Source: Methylophilaceae bacterium (GTDB lineage Bacteria > Pseudomonadota > Gammaproteobacteria > Burkholderiales > Methylophilaceae). From it: a stretch of 64,000 bases of DNA. Both the position numbers and the translations under genes were made by a program. The notes beneath the pieces are model-generated. The model saw only the letters and a program-made list of their open reading frames with translations. It made no database searches and was not told the DNA's origin. Positions 29,626 through 39,492 of this stretch are shown piece after piece (within the stretch, counting starts at the first letter, position 1; the number at the start of each line of letters is the position of its first letter). The stretch spans positions 56,917-120,916 of the forward strand of contig JAIYBT010000013.1 of the NCBI GenBank assembly GCA_027488395.1, written 5' to 3'.

Positions 29626-30030
29626 ATGTTTTTTAAAAAAAGTATGCAAGTCGATAGTCATATCGATACGTTGATCGGTAAAGAAACGCGCGTGCATGGT
29701 GATATGCAATTTTCGGGCGGTCTGCGCCTAGATGGCAACATTATTGGCAATGTGATTGAAAATCGTGAGCATCCCAGTACCTTGATTATTAGCGAAAGCG
29801 GCAGTGTGACCGGTGCGGTGGAGGCTTCAAAAATTGTATTGAACGGTACCATGCATGGCCCAGTCAAAGCTTCTGTCTTTATCGAGTTGCAGAGCAAAGC
29901 CAGGATTGTTGGAGATTTGTACTACAAATCGCTTGAAATGCATACGGGGGCGGTGATTGAGGGTAAACTGGTATACCTAGGGGATCAATTGGCCGCAGAG
30001 TACGCCGCAATCACCGCGCCAGACGCGTAG
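29626..30030 (+). CDS. Bactofilin (polymer-forming cytoskeletal protein)
   Basis: 134 residues from the ATG at 29626, which follows AGGAAG; the frame extends to a TTG at 29584 without such a site. The central part is a regular run of short beta turns (LRLDGNIIGNVI, STLIISESGSVTGAVEASKIVLNGTMHGPV), the beta-helical bactofilin domain that polymerises into membrane-linked filaments. Bactofilins take part in cell shape and envelope organisation. It lies 58 bases before erpA. Confidence 0.93.
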   Translation: MFFKKSMQVDSHIDTLIGKETRVHGDMQFSGGLRLDGNIIGNVIENREHPSTLIISESGSVTGAVEASKIVLNGTMHGPVKASVFIELQSKARIVGDLYYKSLEMHTGAVIEGKLVYLGDQLAAEYAAITAPDA

Positions 30031-30088
30031 TCTTGAAATATGGAATGATGGTCACCATCTATAGGTGACAAAGTGATAGGAGCATAAC

Positions 30089-30448
30089 ATGAGCACAGCA
30101 GAAGCAACGTTAGAAATGCCAGTTCCATTGGTGTTTACAGACAACGCAGCAAAAAAAGTAAAAGAGTTAATCGATGAAGAAGGTACGCCAGATTTAAAAC
30201 TGCGCGTATTTGTGAGCGGCGGTGGTTGTTCAGGCTTTCAATACGGCTTTACCTTTGAAGAAGAAATCAATGAAGATGATACGCAAGTGGATAAAAACGG
30301 CGTCAGTCTATTGATTGATCCGATGAGCTTGCAATATTTGGCAGGGGCTGAGATCGACTACACCGACAGCTTACAGGGCTCACAGTTTGTGATTCGTAAT
30401 CCAAATGCAACTACCACTTGTGGATGCGGTAGTTCGTTTTCAGTATAA
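30089..30448 (+). CDS. erpA: Iron-sulfur cluster insertion protein ErpA
   Basis: 119 residues. An A-type carrier that hands Fe-S clusters to apoenzymes. The three conserved cysteines are in [11 protein letters not shown] and CGCGSSF at the C-terminus. The acidic stretch between them is typical of ErpA rather than IscA. The ribosome site is ATAGGAG. A strong terminator follows. Confidence 0.95.
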   Translation: MSTAEATLEMPVPLVFTDNAAKKVKELIDEEGTPDLKLRVFVSGGGCSGFQYGFTFEEEINEDDTQVDKNGVSLLIDPMSLQYLAGAEIDYTDSLQGSQFVIRNPNATTTCGCGSSFSV

Positions 30449-30464
30449 GCAGGTTGAGCAGAAT

Positions 30465-30496
30465 AAAAAAAAGCCGGGCAGCGTCCCGGCTTTTTT
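30465..30496. terminator. Bidirectional terminator between erpA and gltA
   Basis: AAAAAAAGCCGGG / CCCGGCTTTTTT hairpin; A-run on one side and T-run on the other serve both convergent genes. Confidence 0.92.
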
Positions 30497-30526
30497 ATGC
30501 CACCATCAACGTTTAAATGGCAAGGA

Positions 30527-31816
30527 TTAGCGTTCGTGTAGGGCTAAAAACTCACGTCGTTCAGCACCGGTATACAGTTGACGTGGACGGCCAATTTTTT
30601 GCTCAGGGTCAGCATTCATTTCACACCATTGAGAAATCCAGCCCGCCGTTCTGGCAAGGGCAAAAATAGCGGTGAACATCGAGTTAGGAATGCCCATGGC
30701 GCGCATCACAATGCCGCTGTAAAAATCGACATTCGGGTAAAGCTTGCGTGTGACAAAATAATCATCCTCTAACGCAATCTTTTCTAATTCCATGGCTAGT
30801 TTAAACATGGGGTCGTCATGCAGGCCTAACTCGTTGAGCACTTCGTGACAGGTTTTACGCATGATCGAGGCGCGTGGATCCATATTGCGATAGACGCGGT
30901 GACCAAAGCCCATCAATTTAAAACTATCCGATTTATCTTTTGCACGTTTAATAAACTCACCAATACGGCTAACGTCACCCATTTCCTCCAGCATGTTCAA
31001 CGTGGCTTCATTGGCCCCGCCGTGAGATGGCCCCCACAGTGAAGCAATGCCCGCCGCAATACATGCAAACGGATTGGCGCCAGAAGAGCCAACGAGACGC
31101 ACTGTGGATGTGGAGGCATTTTGTTCGTGATCGGCATGTAAAATCAAAATACGCTCAAACGCTTTGGCCAAGATCGGATTAGGGGTGTACTCTTCACAAG
31201 GCGTTGCAAACATCATGTGCATAAAGTTTTCAGCGTATCCCAATTTGTTTTTGGGATACATAAATGGCTGACCGAGATTGTATTTAAAGCTCCATGCTGC
31301 AATGGTCGGTACTTTTGCCAGTAAGCGGATGGCTGCTGTTTTACGTAAGGCAGGATCACTCACGTCGTTATTGTCTGGATAAAAAGCAGCCATGGCACCC
31401 ACCACGGCAATCATGACGGCCATCGGGTGCGCGTCGCGGCGAAAGCCGCGGAACACATTGCTCATTTGATCATGCAGCATGGTATGTTGCTTAATGGTCG
31501 ACACAAACGCTTCACGCTGATCGACATTGGGCAATTCACCATGCAACAGCAGGTGCGACACTTCTAAGAAGTCACAATTTTCAGCCAGTTGCTCAATCGG
31601 ATAGCCACGGTAGTACAACAATCCTTGTTCGCCATCAATAAAAGTAATGTCAGAGTTACAAGCGGCGGTCGACATAAAACCAGGGTCGTAGGTGAAATAG
31701 CCATGCTTGCCTAAGCTTCGGATGTCAATCACATCCGTACCTAAAGAGCCTTTTAAAATCGGCAGGTCTATCGGTGGGCTGTCAGAATCAAAAGTAATGG
31801 TCGCTTTGGTTGCCAT
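30527..31816 (-). CDS. gltA: Citrate synthase (type II)
   Basis: 429 residues from the ATG at 31816, behind GAAGAG; the open frame continues 56 codons upstream with atypical composition. It condenses acetyl-CoA and oxaloacetate. Signatures are [22 protein letters not shown] near the start, and the catalytic His and Asp in GASVG-type segments [30 protein letters not shown] and the C-terminal [13 protein letters not shown]. An AT-rich -10-like TATAAT lies on the minus strand at 31856-31851. Confidence 0.97.
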   Translation of the reverse strand: MATKATITFDSDSPPIDLPILKGSLGTDVIDIRSLGKHGYFTYDPGFMSTAACNSDITFIDGEQGLLYYRGYPIEQLAENCDFLEVSHLLLHGELPNVDQREAFVSTIKQHTMLHDQMSNVFRGFRRDAHPMAVMIAVVGAMAAFYPDNNDVSDPALRKTAAIRLLAKVPTIAAWSFKYNLGQPFMYPKNKLGYAENFMHMMFATPCEEYTPNPILAKAFERILILHADHEQNASTSTVRLVGSSGANPFACIAAGIASLWGPSHGGANEATLNMLEEMGDVSRIGEFIKRAKDKSDSFKLMGFGHRVYRNMDPRASIMRKTCHEVLNELGLHDDPMFKLAMELEKIALEDDYFVTRKLYPNVDFYSGIVMRAMGIPNSMFTAIFALARTAGWISQWCEMNADPEQKIGRPRQLYTGAERREFLALHER

Positions 31817-32012
31817 AACGCACTCTTCTTTAATCAGGGTAATGTATAAAATTATACGCATTGCGAGGCTGAATTGTTGTCGTCCAGCCAAAATGGGCAA
31901 CAAAACATCCGCGATTACAACAAAACTTGCACCATATCTTATCAAGCGTGTGGTGCACATGCACTGGCGCTGTGAATCTAGCAATTACAGTCTGTAGCGC
32001 AGCACAGCCCGT

Positions 32013-33134
32013 TTACGCTGGATAAATGGCGCCCAAGATGCGCGGGCCACGTGCGCCAGTGACCGCGGCTAAATTTCCGGGTTGTCCATCAATACACCGT
32101 TGCGCCAACCATGCAAACGCCACCGCTTCTACCCAGTCTACGCCAATCCCAAGCGCATCTGTCAGGTGTACTGGGCACGGACTGAGCGCGCGAATGCGTT
32201 GCACCAATACATGGTTATGTGCGCCACCGCCACACAGATAGATGTCATCCACGCCAACACAGTAGCGTGAAACCGCTTCCGTGATAGTGATTGCGGTTAA
32301 TTCTAATAACGTGCGGGCAACATCCTCTGGGGGTAGCGCGAAGGTGGATACATGCTGCGTCAGCCATGCCATATGAAAATAATCCCGACCTGTGCTTTTG
32401 GGTATGCCAAGTTGGAAGTAGGCATCCTTTGTCATGGCTTCTAATAACGACGGGTGTACGTTTCCCGTGGCAGACCATGCTCCAGCTTGATCATACGCTT
32501 TTCCAGTATGGTGTTCGGTCCAACTGTCGAGCAACATATTGCCAGGCCCAGAATCAAAACCGATCACCTCACCCGTATGTGGCAGCCATGAAATATTGGC
32601 AATCCCACCAATATTGATGATTGCACGTTGATGGTGTGGATCGGCAAATACCGCTTGGTGAAAGGCGGGAACCAAGGGTGCACCTTGGCCGCCAGCGGCG
32701 ATATCGCGGCTTCTAAAATCACCAATCACCGTGATATTGGTGCGTTCGGCCAGCCGCGCATGATTGCCAATCTGTATCGTATAGGCTTGGGCTTCATTGG
32801 TATTTGGACAATGTCGTATGGTTTGACCATGGCAAGCAATCGCCGTAATTTGATGGGCTTGGAGTCCGCTTTGTTGTAATAAACTCGGTACCGTCTGTGC
32901 GTATAAATCTGCCAATTGATTGGCAGTAATGGCAGTTAAATGTAGCTCATCATGGCCTGCAACATGCAATGTGAGTAATTGTTGTTTAAGCGCGGCAGGA
33001 TACGCCAAAAAAGCATGGGCAATTTGTTTCACCCCCAACGCATTGGATTGCACAAGCACGGCATCCACACCATCTAAACTGGTACCAGACATCATGCCAA
33101 TAAAATAGCGTGAAAGGGGAGAGGGCTGGGTCAT
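32013..33134 (-). CDS. anmK: Anhydro-N-acetylmuramic acid kinase
   Basis: 373 residues from the ATG at 33134; a TTG at 33170 is also in frame. It phosphorylates and opens 1,6-anhydro-MurNAc released by lytic transglycosylases, returning it to MurNAc-6-phosphate for cell-wall recycling. The N-terminal signature is YFIGMMSGTSLDGVDAVLV; further motifs are IACHGQTIRH, GDFRSRDIAAGGQGAPLVPAFH, NIGGIANISWLP and GFDSGPGNMLLD. It is divergent from tyrS. The likely source of its substrate, MltA, is encoded in this window. Confidence 0.95.
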   Translation of the reverse strand: MTQPSPLSRYFIGMMSGTSLDGVDAVLVQSNALGVKQIAHAFLAYPAALKQQLLTLHVAGHDELHLTAITANQLADLYAQTVPSLLQQSGLQAHQITAIACHGQTIRHCPNTNEAQAYTIQIGNHARLAERTNITVIGDFRSRDIAAGGQGAPLVPAFHQAVFADPHHQRAIINIGGIANISWLPHTGEVIGFDSGPGNMLLDSWTEHHTGKAYDQAGAWSATGNVHPSLLEAMTKDAYFQLGIPKSTGRDYFHMAWLTQHVSTFALPPEDVARTLLELTAITITEAVSRYCVGVDDIYLCGGGAHNHVLVQRIRALSPCPVHLTDALGIGVDWVEAVAFAWLAQRCIDGQPGNLAAVTGARGPRILGAIYPA

Positions 33135-33280
33135 AGGGATCTGTTCCAAATTCTGATGATGCGCGTTCAATCAAACCATTGATTATGGTAACACTGGCGC
33201 TATGCTTCGCTATAGAAAACCGCGCCTTTACGTTAAAATGATGGTTTAATTATCCGCATTCGCAGGCCTTGGATCAGCGA

Positions 33281-34537
33281 ATGCTTACAGAAAAATTCAG
33301 ACGTATGACCGATGCTCATCCTGCCCCATTAGCGGCTTTATCCCCAGAACTCAACCGCGCCCTCGCGATTATCAAACGTGGCGCAGACGAGCTGCTGATC
33401 GAGGCCGAGTTGATTGAAAAGTTAAAAACAGGTAAACCTTTACGGGTCAAAGCGGGTTTTGACCCCACCGCACCAGATTTACACCTTGGGCATACCGTAC
33501 TCATTAATAAACTCAGACAATTGCAAGATTTAGGTCACCAAGTCTTGTTTTTGATTGGCGATTTTACTGGCATGATTGGCGATCCTACTGGCAAAAGTGC
33601 AACGCGTCCGCCGCTGACCCAAGCGCAAGTTGCAGAAAACGCCCAATCGTATGCCAGCCAAGTATTTAAAATTTTAGACCCGAATAAAACAGACATCGTA
33701 TTTAACTCGCATTGGCTGACAGACCTTGGTGCAGCCGGCATGCTGAAACTGGCGGCCAGCCATACCGTTGCCCGGATGTTAGAGCGTGATGATTTTTCCA
33801 AGCGCTTCAAAGGCAATCAACCCATCGCGATTCACGAGTTTTTATATCCACTGCTGCAGGGGTATGATTCAGTAGCGCTGCAAGCAGATTTAGAGCTGGG
33901 GGGGACCGATCAAAAATTTAACTTGCTGATGGGCCGTGAGTTACAAAAGCAAGCGGGGCAAAGCCCACAATGCGTATTAATGATGCCATTGCTAGAAGGC
34001 CTTGATGGCGTCAATAAAATGTCCAAGTCGTTGGGGAATTACATCGGGGTGGCTGAAGCGCCTGAGGTGATCTTTGCCAAATTGATGTCTATTTCAGACG
34101 ATTTAATGTGGCGGTATATTGAGTTATTGTCGTTTGCAGACTTGGCCACGATTGCGCAATGGAAGCAACGTGTTGCTGATGGCGAAAATCCGCGCACAAT
34201 CAAAGTCACCTTTGCCCAAGAAATTGTCGCCCGTTTTCATAGTCAAGCCGATGCTGAGAAAGCGCTCGACGATTTTCAAACCCGCGCCAAAGGTGGCATT
34301 CCAGACGATATCCCTGAAATGACATTGACGATAGAAGGCGAAACCATAGGCGTTGCACAAATGCTAAAGCAGGCGCAGCTAGTCGACAGCAGCAGCGAAG
34401 CCATGCGCGCGATTCAGCAAGGTGGGGTCAAATTAGACAGCGTCAAGGTTGAAGATAGAAGCATGCAATTAGCAAAAGGGCAAACGGTGATCGCCCAAGT
34501 GGGTAAGCGCAAATTTGCTAAGATTACGCTCCAATAA
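33281..34537 (+). CDS. tyrS: Tyrosyl-tRNA synthetase
   Basis: 418 residues from the ATG at 33281; a TTG at 33269 and another ATG at 33305 are alternatives, and the ribosome site does not decide. Class I motifs are DLHLGH (HIGH) and NKMSKSLGN (KMSKS). The C-terminal S4 RNA-binding domain is present ([22 protein letters not shown]). The early [12 protein letters not shown] with KAGFDPTA is that of the TyrRZ-like bacterial subgroup. It ends in a strong terminator. Confidence 0.96.
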   Translation: MLTEKFRRMTDAHPAPLAALSPELNRALAIIKRGADELLIEAELIEKLKTGKPLRVKAGFDPTAPDLHLGHTVLINKLRQLQDLGHQVLFLIGDFTGMIGDPTGKSATRPPLTQAQVAENAQSYASQVFKILDPNKTDIVFNSHWLTDLGAAGMLKLAASHTVARMLERDDFSKRFKGNQPIAIHEFLYPLLQGYDSVALQADLELGGTDQKFNLLMGRELQKQAGQSPQCVLMMPLLEGLDGVNKMSKSLGNYIGVAEAPEVIFAKLMSISDDLMWRYIELLSFADLATIAQWKQRVADGENPRTIKVTFAQEIVARFHSQADAEKALDDFQTRAKGGIPDDIPEMTLTIEGETIGVAQMLKQAQLVDSSSEAMRAIQQGGVKLDSVKVEDRSMQLAKGQTVIAQVGKRKFAKITLQ

Positions 34538-34552
34538 CCTATTCATGCCGTT

Positions 34553-34582
34553 AAAAAACCGCTCAAATGGAGCGGTTTTTTG
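34553..34582. terminator. Terminator between tyrS and rpoN
   Basis: AAAAAACCGCTC / GAGCGGTTTTTT hairpin with a short loop, usable on both strands between the convergent genes. Confidence 0.9.
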
Positions 34583-34593
34583 TCAGGATTGGC

Positions 34594-36135
34594 CTAGAGC
34601 GATTTGCGCAAATTCGCCGGTGGAATATTCAGTGACTCTCGGTATTTGGCGATGGTGCGGCGTGCAACCACAATCCCTTGTTGCGCCAGCGTATCGGTGA
34701 TTTGATTATCCGATAGCGGTTTTTTTGGGTTTTCATCGGCAACCATTTGTTTGATTAACGCGCGAATCGCGGTGGCAGAGCATGAGCCGCCAGCATCAGT
34801 GGACACCGAGCTACCAAAAAAGTATTTCAGTTCATACACGCCACGCGGGGTCAGCATGTATTTATGGGTGGTCACGCGCGATACCGTGCTCTCATGCAGT
34901 TCAAGTTCTTCGGCAATTTCTCTCAGAACCAAGGGCCGCATGGCAATTTCACCATGCTCAAAAAAGTTACGTTGGCGATCCACAATGGCTTGCGACACCC
35001 GCAAAATGGTTGAGAAGCGTTGCTGAATATTTTTAATCATCCACTTGGCTTCTTGCATTTGGCTTTGCAGATACTGGCCAGAATTTTCACGGTTACGTTT
35101 TAAAATATCGGCGTACATCTGATTAATGCGTAACTTGGGAATCGCGCCATCGTTTAAGGTGGCGACCCAAATGCCTTTGATTTTTTTCACCACCACATCA
35201 TGCTGAATGTAATGATCATGACTGAAGGTGGCAAATGCGCTACCAGGTTTGGGGTTTTGCTGACAAATCAGTTGTTGCGCACCTTTGAGGGTGGCCTCGT
35301 CGCACGTCAACAACTTACGCAGTTTGGCAAAATCTTTATTCGCCAGCAGCGCTAGACCATCTTTGCTAATGATTTTTGCTTGGCTTAAGAAAGGCGTTTC
35401 TAACGGCAGATGCTGTAATTGCAGCAAAATACATTCACTTAAATCACGCGCGCCTACCCCTAATGGGTCTAAATTTTGAATCAATTTTAGCGCGGTTTCG
35501 AGTTCAAGCAGTTCTACTTCAAGCTCAGGCGGTAGTTGTTCCACAATCTCTTGTAAATCTTGCTCTAAATATCCATCATCGTTAATGCTATCGAGCAATA
35601 ATTTAGCCAAGCTCATGTCGCGCGCAGATAAATGCGCGAGTTGAATTTGATCAATCAGGTGTTCTCGCAGGCTGATTGATGTTGCATCTTGACGTGTGAA
35701 GTCACTGTCGTCATCGTCGCTATTATTGCGCCCAGCCTCATCCCAATTGCTCGCGCTACCAAACTCTTCATAGCGGTCTTCAAATTCTGGTGGCGAAAAT
35801 TCCTCGTTTAAATTGGGTTGTTCACCCTCTAGGCCGCTTAAATCGTCATGCAAGTCCTCGCGCAGCGTTTCGGCTGGTGTGGTGATGTCTTGCTGAGTCG
35901 CCACATCAAACGAGCTGGCATCGAGGGCTTCAGCGGTACTGGTGGTGCCCGCCGTCTGATCGTCAAATTCCCCTTCTTCAGAATCTGACATTTCAAGCAG
36001 AGGGTTTTCTTGCACAATCGCTTCTAATTCTTGATTCAGCTCAAGCGTCGATAATTGCAGCAAGCGAATGGATTGCTGCAATTGCGGCGTTAAGGCCAGA
36101 TTTTGCGAAATGCGTAACTGTAAATTTTGCTTCAT
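34594..36135 (-). CDS. rpoN: RNA polymerase sigma-54 factor
   Basis: 513 residues from the ATG at 36135 (the frame starts two codons earlier with TTG). Region I is MKQNLQLRISQNLALTPQLQQSIRLLQLS, the acidic region II spans about residues 50-140 (many Asp/Glu), and the RpoN box is ARRTIAKYRESL near the end. The HTH (about 380-405) is RVSQAIVDRQRNFFEHGE followed by LHESTVSRVTTHKYM. It needs ATP-driven activators and directs transcription from -24/-12 promoters; one such candidate site lies at 63.5 kb. It is the last gene of the LPS-transport operon, as in E. coli. Confidence 0.97.
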   Translation of the reverse strand: MKQNLQLRISQNLALTPQLQQSIRLLQLSTLELNQELEAIVQENPLLEMSDSEEGEFDDQTAGTTSTAEALDASSFDVATQQDITTPAETLREDLHDDLSGLEGEQPNLNEEFSPPEFEDRYEEFGSASNWDEAGRNNSDDDDSDFTRQDATSISLREHLIDQIQLAHLSARDMSLAKLLLDSINDDGYLEQDLQEIVEQLPPELEVELLELETALKLIQNLDPLGVGARDLSECILLQLQHLPLETPFLSQAKIISKDGLALLANKDFAKLRKLLTCDEATLKGAQQLICQQNPKPGSAFATFSHDHYIQHDVVVKKIKGIWVATLNDGAIPKLRINQMYADILKRNRENSGQYLQSQMQEAKWMIKNIQQRFSTILRVSQAIVDRQRNFFEHGEIAMRPLVLREIAEELELHESTVSRVTTHKYMLTPRGVYELKYFFGSSVSTDAGGSCSATAIRALIKQMVADENPKKPLSDNQITDTLAQQGIVVARRTIAKYRESLNIPPANLRKSL

Positions 36136-36141
36136 CGCCAA

Positions 36142-36915
36142 TTACAACCTAAAGTTTTTACCTAGGTATACTTCACGTACACCTTCATTTTGAATGATTT
36201 CATCTGGCGTTCCTGCTGCAAATACGGCACCGTCGTTCACAATATAGGCGCGGTCACAAATATCCAGCGTTTCACGGACATTATGATCCGTGATTAAAAT
36301 ACCAATGTCCTGACTGCTCAGATAACGAATGATTTTTTGGATTTCAATCACCGCAATCGGATCGATGCCAGCAAAGGGTTCATCTAGCAAAATAAATTTG
36401 GGATCCGTCGCTAGGCAGCGGGCGATTTCAACGCGCCGCCGTTCACCGCCGGATAGACTCACCGCTTGGCTGTGACGAATATGTTGGATATGTAATTGAT
36501 CTAACAACGACTCGAGTTTTGCTTCACGCGTGTCGACTGTCCCGGGCCGAGTTTCTAAAATGGCCATGATATTTTCGCTTACCGTCATTTTTCTAAAAAT
36601 GGAAGCTTCTTGCGGTAAATAAGCCAACCCCATGCGCGCTCTCACATGCATGGGCGCACGACTAATGTCTTGATCATCCATCAGGATGCGGCCTTCATCC
36701 AAGGCAACCAAGCCGACGATCATATAAAAACTCGTGGTTTTGCCTGCACCATTGGGGCCCAATAGACCCACCACTTCGCCGCTTCTTAGGGCTAAGGTGG
36801 TGTTTTTTACCACCGTGCGATTTTGGTAGGCTTTTTTGAGTTGACTGACCTGCAAGGTGTGTTGGCCGACGGCGGATGCAGGTATGTTCAAAGTAGAATC
36901 TGGCGTAGCCATCAT
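36142..36915 (-). CDS. lptB: LPS export ABC transporter ATPase LptB
   Basis: 257 residues. The motor of the LptB2FGC complex that pulls LPS from the inner membrane. Walker A is [13 protein letters not shown], the signature motif is [16 protein letters not shown], and Walker B is [16 protein letters not shown], with the switch His in [10 protein letters not shown]. It starts directly at the stop of lptA and ends 6 bases before rpoN. Confidence 0.98.
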   Translation of the reverse strand: MMATPDSTLNIPASAVGQHTLQVSQLKKAYQNRTVVKNTTLALRSGEVVGLLGPNGAGKTTSFYMIVGLVALDEGRILMDDQDISRAPMHVRARMGLAYLPQEASIFRKMTVSENIMAILETRPGTVDTREAKLESLLDQLHIQHIRHSQAVSLSGGERRRVEIARCLATDPKFILLDEPFAGIDPIAVIEIQKIIRYLSSQDIGILITDHNVRETLDICDRAYIVNDGAVFAAGTPDEIIQNEGVREVYLGKNFRL

Positions 36916-37542
36916 TTATGGTGCAGCCTCAACATCGGGTTTAAATTGTAAGCTGCGATTTAATTTTAACCCCTGTTGCGTGGCGGGCTTATTCTCTAAC
37001 ACAGTGGTGGTTGTGCGGCTTTTCGGTTGTATGGTGGCCTTGACACGGCTATTAGCGGTGCCGTTGGGGTTGGCTTTGGTACCGCCAATGACTTCCGCAT
37101 ACTCGGCATTGGCGTCATAGCTGATGTAGTCACCATTGACAATATCTTCCCCACGCTTGACCCACGCATTGGTATACAGCTGTACTTTGTCCATACGCCC
37201 GTTATATTCGATGCGTTGTGCGCTGCCTTGCATCCACTCATTTTTACCGGTACGTTTTTGTTTAAACGTGGTCGGATTGCCGGTGCTCGTGCTGTGTTGA
37301 AAGCCCTCGACATCCTCGCGCACAATCATTTTATCGGCTTTAATTTGCAAAGAGCCTTGGTTTAAAATCACGTTCCCACTGTAAATGCTGATTTTTTTTG
37401 CATCATTGACCGTGACCGTATCGGCTTCCAGCTCGATCGGCTGGTCACGATCCGCCTCTTCCGCATGTAAGGGGTAAGCGCTCAATAGGTAAAGCCATCC
37501 GCTGAGGCAGAAGCTAAACAGTAGGGGTCTTGGCGTGTTCAA
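36916..37542 (-). CDS. lptA: LPS transport periplasmic protein LptA
   Basis: 208 residues from a TTG at 37542, behind GGAG at a 6-base spacing; a TTG four codons earlier overlaps that ribosome site. A signal peptide ends near YPLHA. The mature protein has the LptA/OstA jelly-roll strands (QPIELEADTVTVNDAKKISIYSGNVILNQGSLQIKADKM). It forms the periplasmic bridge for LPS between LptC and LptD. It is placed between lptC (9-base gap to its start frame) and lptB. Confidence 0.93.
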   Translation of the reverse strand: MNTPRPLLFSFCLSGWLYLLSAYPLHAEEADRDQPIELEADTVTVNDAKKISIYSGNVILNQGSLQIKADKMIVREDVEGFQHSTSTGNPTTFKQKRTGKNEWMQGSAQRIEYNGRMDKVQLYTNAWVKRGEDIVNGDYISYDANAEYAEVIGGTKANPNGTANSRVKATIQPKSRTTTTVLENKPATQQGLKLNRSLQFKPDVEAAP

Positions 37543-37563
37543 ATCGCTCTCCAAAAGGGTGAT

Positions 37564-38196
37564 TTATGAGGAAGGGCGCGACGCAACAGGTGCGCGGCGC
37601 TTCCCCACCGACGTAGCGGGTGACACGCGTGCAGGTTGATAATGCACATGCACGCGGTTAAATAATTGCACGGTATTGGCCTTGTGATCTGCGCGCATTC
37701 CTGTGGCTGTAATGACAGTTGCCGGTAATTGGCGAATCACAACAGGTTGGTCCGTATGCGCTATTTCAGTCTCTGGTTCAATGATGAGCTTTTGCGTGCT
37801 CAGTTGCATTTCGCCTTGATTGGCATAAGCTTGCCGCACCACTTTAACTTGCCCGAGAAAGGTCACAGATTCACCACGACTAGAAACCATTCCACGCTGA
37901 CTTTGAATTTGCATGGTCGGTCGATTGTCGCCAAAGCGGGTAAAGTGTGGCCGTTGTAATTCTGTCATGTCATTGTCTGGGAAGTGGCGCATTTGGGTGG
38001 CGGCAAGTGCAAACACCGTGTGCCCCGCTTGGTTGGTCCGCGTGCTCACAAAATCATAAAGCAAGTAATCAGGATCATGTCGTCCCATGGTGCTGACTTT
38101 AATGCCTTGTTCTTGTACCGTTTGATTAATCCAAAAAGTCAGCAATGCTAAAAAAAGCAATAACGCGATGGGTAATAAAATGGGGTGTTTTAGCAT
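37564..38196 (-). CDS. lptC: LPS export protein LptC
   Basis: 210 residues: one N-terminal membrane helix (about 5-26) and a periplasmic beta-jelly-roll domain related to LptA. It takes LPS from the LptB2FG transporter and gives it to LptA. Sequence conservation is low, as usual for LptC, and the assignment leans on the position between kdsD and lptA. Its C-terminal 20 residues are basic and rich in Pro/Ser. Confidence 0.9.
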   Translation of the reverse strand: MLKHPILLPIALLLFLALLTFWINQTVQEQGIKVSTMGRHDPDYLLYDFVSTRTNQAGHTVFALAATQMRHFPDNDMTELQRPHFTRFGDNRPTMQIQSQRGMVSSRGESVTFLGQVKVVRQAYANQGEMQLSTQKLIIEPETEIAHTDQPVVIRQLPATVITATGMRADHKANTVQLFNRVHVHYQPARVSPATSVGKRRAPVASRPSS

Positions 38197-38224
38197 ACGA
38201 TCTAATTGGAAGTCACTGGCGTGG

Positions 38225-39226
38225 TCAGACGACTTTCGCTTTCAATAAGTCATGCATATTAAAAGCGCCAACCAAGCGCTGATCTTGGTCCACTGCTAAA
38301 AACCCATTAATTTTATATGTTGTCATCAAACTCACCGCATCGACGGCCAGTTGATGCATGTCCAACACGCGTGGGTGTGGATGCATCACCGTGGTAATCG
38401 TTGCGTCAATATTGGTATTGCCTTGTACAAACAGTCGTCTAAGATCCCCATCTGTAAACATGCCCACGGGTTGTTGCGCTGCGTTGACAATGGCGGTAAA
38501 GCCCATGCCCTTAGCGGTAATTTCAGCAATGGCTTGTTGTATGTTGGCAGATTCGCGCACACTTGGCATGGCGTCATTGACGCGCATCACGTCTTTGACT
38601 CTGACCAGTAAGCGTCGGCCTAAGCTGCCACCTGGATGGGCGCGGGCAAAATCCTCTGCGGTAAACGCTCTTAAATCGAGCACGCACAATGCTAACGCAT
38701 CCCCCAGCGCCAACGCGGCTGTGGTGCTGGCAGTCGGCGCGAGGCCGAGTGGGCACGCTTCATGGCTGACGGCAGCACTCAGATGCACGGCAGATTCGCG
38801 CGCAAGCGTTGAATCTTGCGTGCCCGTGATGCTGATCACCTTGGCGCCGATGCGACGGATGGCGGGCAAAATATTAATAATTTCGTCGCTCTCGCCCGAG
38901 TTCGATAATGCAATGACAACGTCTTCCTCGGTAATCATGCCTAAATCACCGTGGCTCGCCTCGGCAGGGTGCATAAAAAAAGCTGGGGTGCCTGTACTGG
39001 CAAGGGTGGCGGCAATCTTGCCCCCAATGTGGCCTGATTTGCCCATGCCGGTGACAACCAGGCGTCCACGACAGTGCAATACCAGCTGCACCGCTGCTTC
39101 AAACGTATGATCAATACGCGCTGCCAATGCGTGAATCTCGTCGGCTTCGAGTGTCAGCACCGCCCGAGCACGGGCAAGGGTGCTTTGACCTGTGGTGTGT
39201 TCTAAAGGGTTAATGGCAACATTCAT
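38225..39226 (-). CDS. kdsD: D-arabinose-5-phosphate isomerase
   Basis: 333 residues: an SIS sugar-phosphate domain (about 45-185; GMGKSGHIGGKIAATLASTGTPAFFMHPAEASHGDLGM) followed by two CBS domains (about 205-330). It interconverts ribulose 5-phosphate and arabinose 5-phosphate, the first step to Kdo. The usual next gene, kdsC (Kdo-8-phosphate phosphatase), is absent: lptC begins 28 bases later. Ribulose 5-phosphate, the product of Gnd, is its substrate. The gene heads the lptC-lptA-lptB-rpoN operon. Confidence 0.96.
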   Translation of the reverse strand: MNVAINPLEHTTGQSTLARARAVLTLEADEIHALAARIDHTFEAAVQLVLHCRGRLVVTGMGKSGHIGGKIAATLASTGTPAFFMHPAEASHGDLGMITEEDVVIALSNSGESDEIINILPAIRRIGAKVISITGTQDSTLARESAVHLSAAVSHEACPLGLAPTASTTAALALGDALALCVLDLRAFTAEDFARAHPGGSLGRRLLVRVKDVMRVNDAMPSVRESANIQQAIAEITAKGMGFTAIVNAAQQPVGMFTDGDLRRLFVQGNTNIDATITTVMHPHPRVLDMHQLAVDAVSLMTTYKINGFLAVDQDQRLVGAFNMHDLLKAKVV

Positions 39227-39492
39227 GGCGCCTTAGTATAGCAAGTGTGCCCCTTGGCAATAAAGCAAAACAAGGTATTTTTTGACGTTTTTTTTGACAT
39301 AGGCACATTTTTTGCATTAAAGCGTCTTTTATGGCAGGATATGCCCAAGCCCAAAGGCTGTTTAAGCAAGTATTTGCAGACGGTTTAACATAGCATACGT
39401 TTGATTTACTTGTGTTTTTTCAATCATCCGTTGTGACTGTGACATGACCAACGTCAAACCCACAGGCATAGGTTGTACGTTAGAGTGATTGC

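Noticed and set aside
38358..39110. 250-codon open frame opposite kdsD
   Set aside because: It lies entirely antisense to a clear, motif-rich gene and has no recognisable features; a coding shadow.
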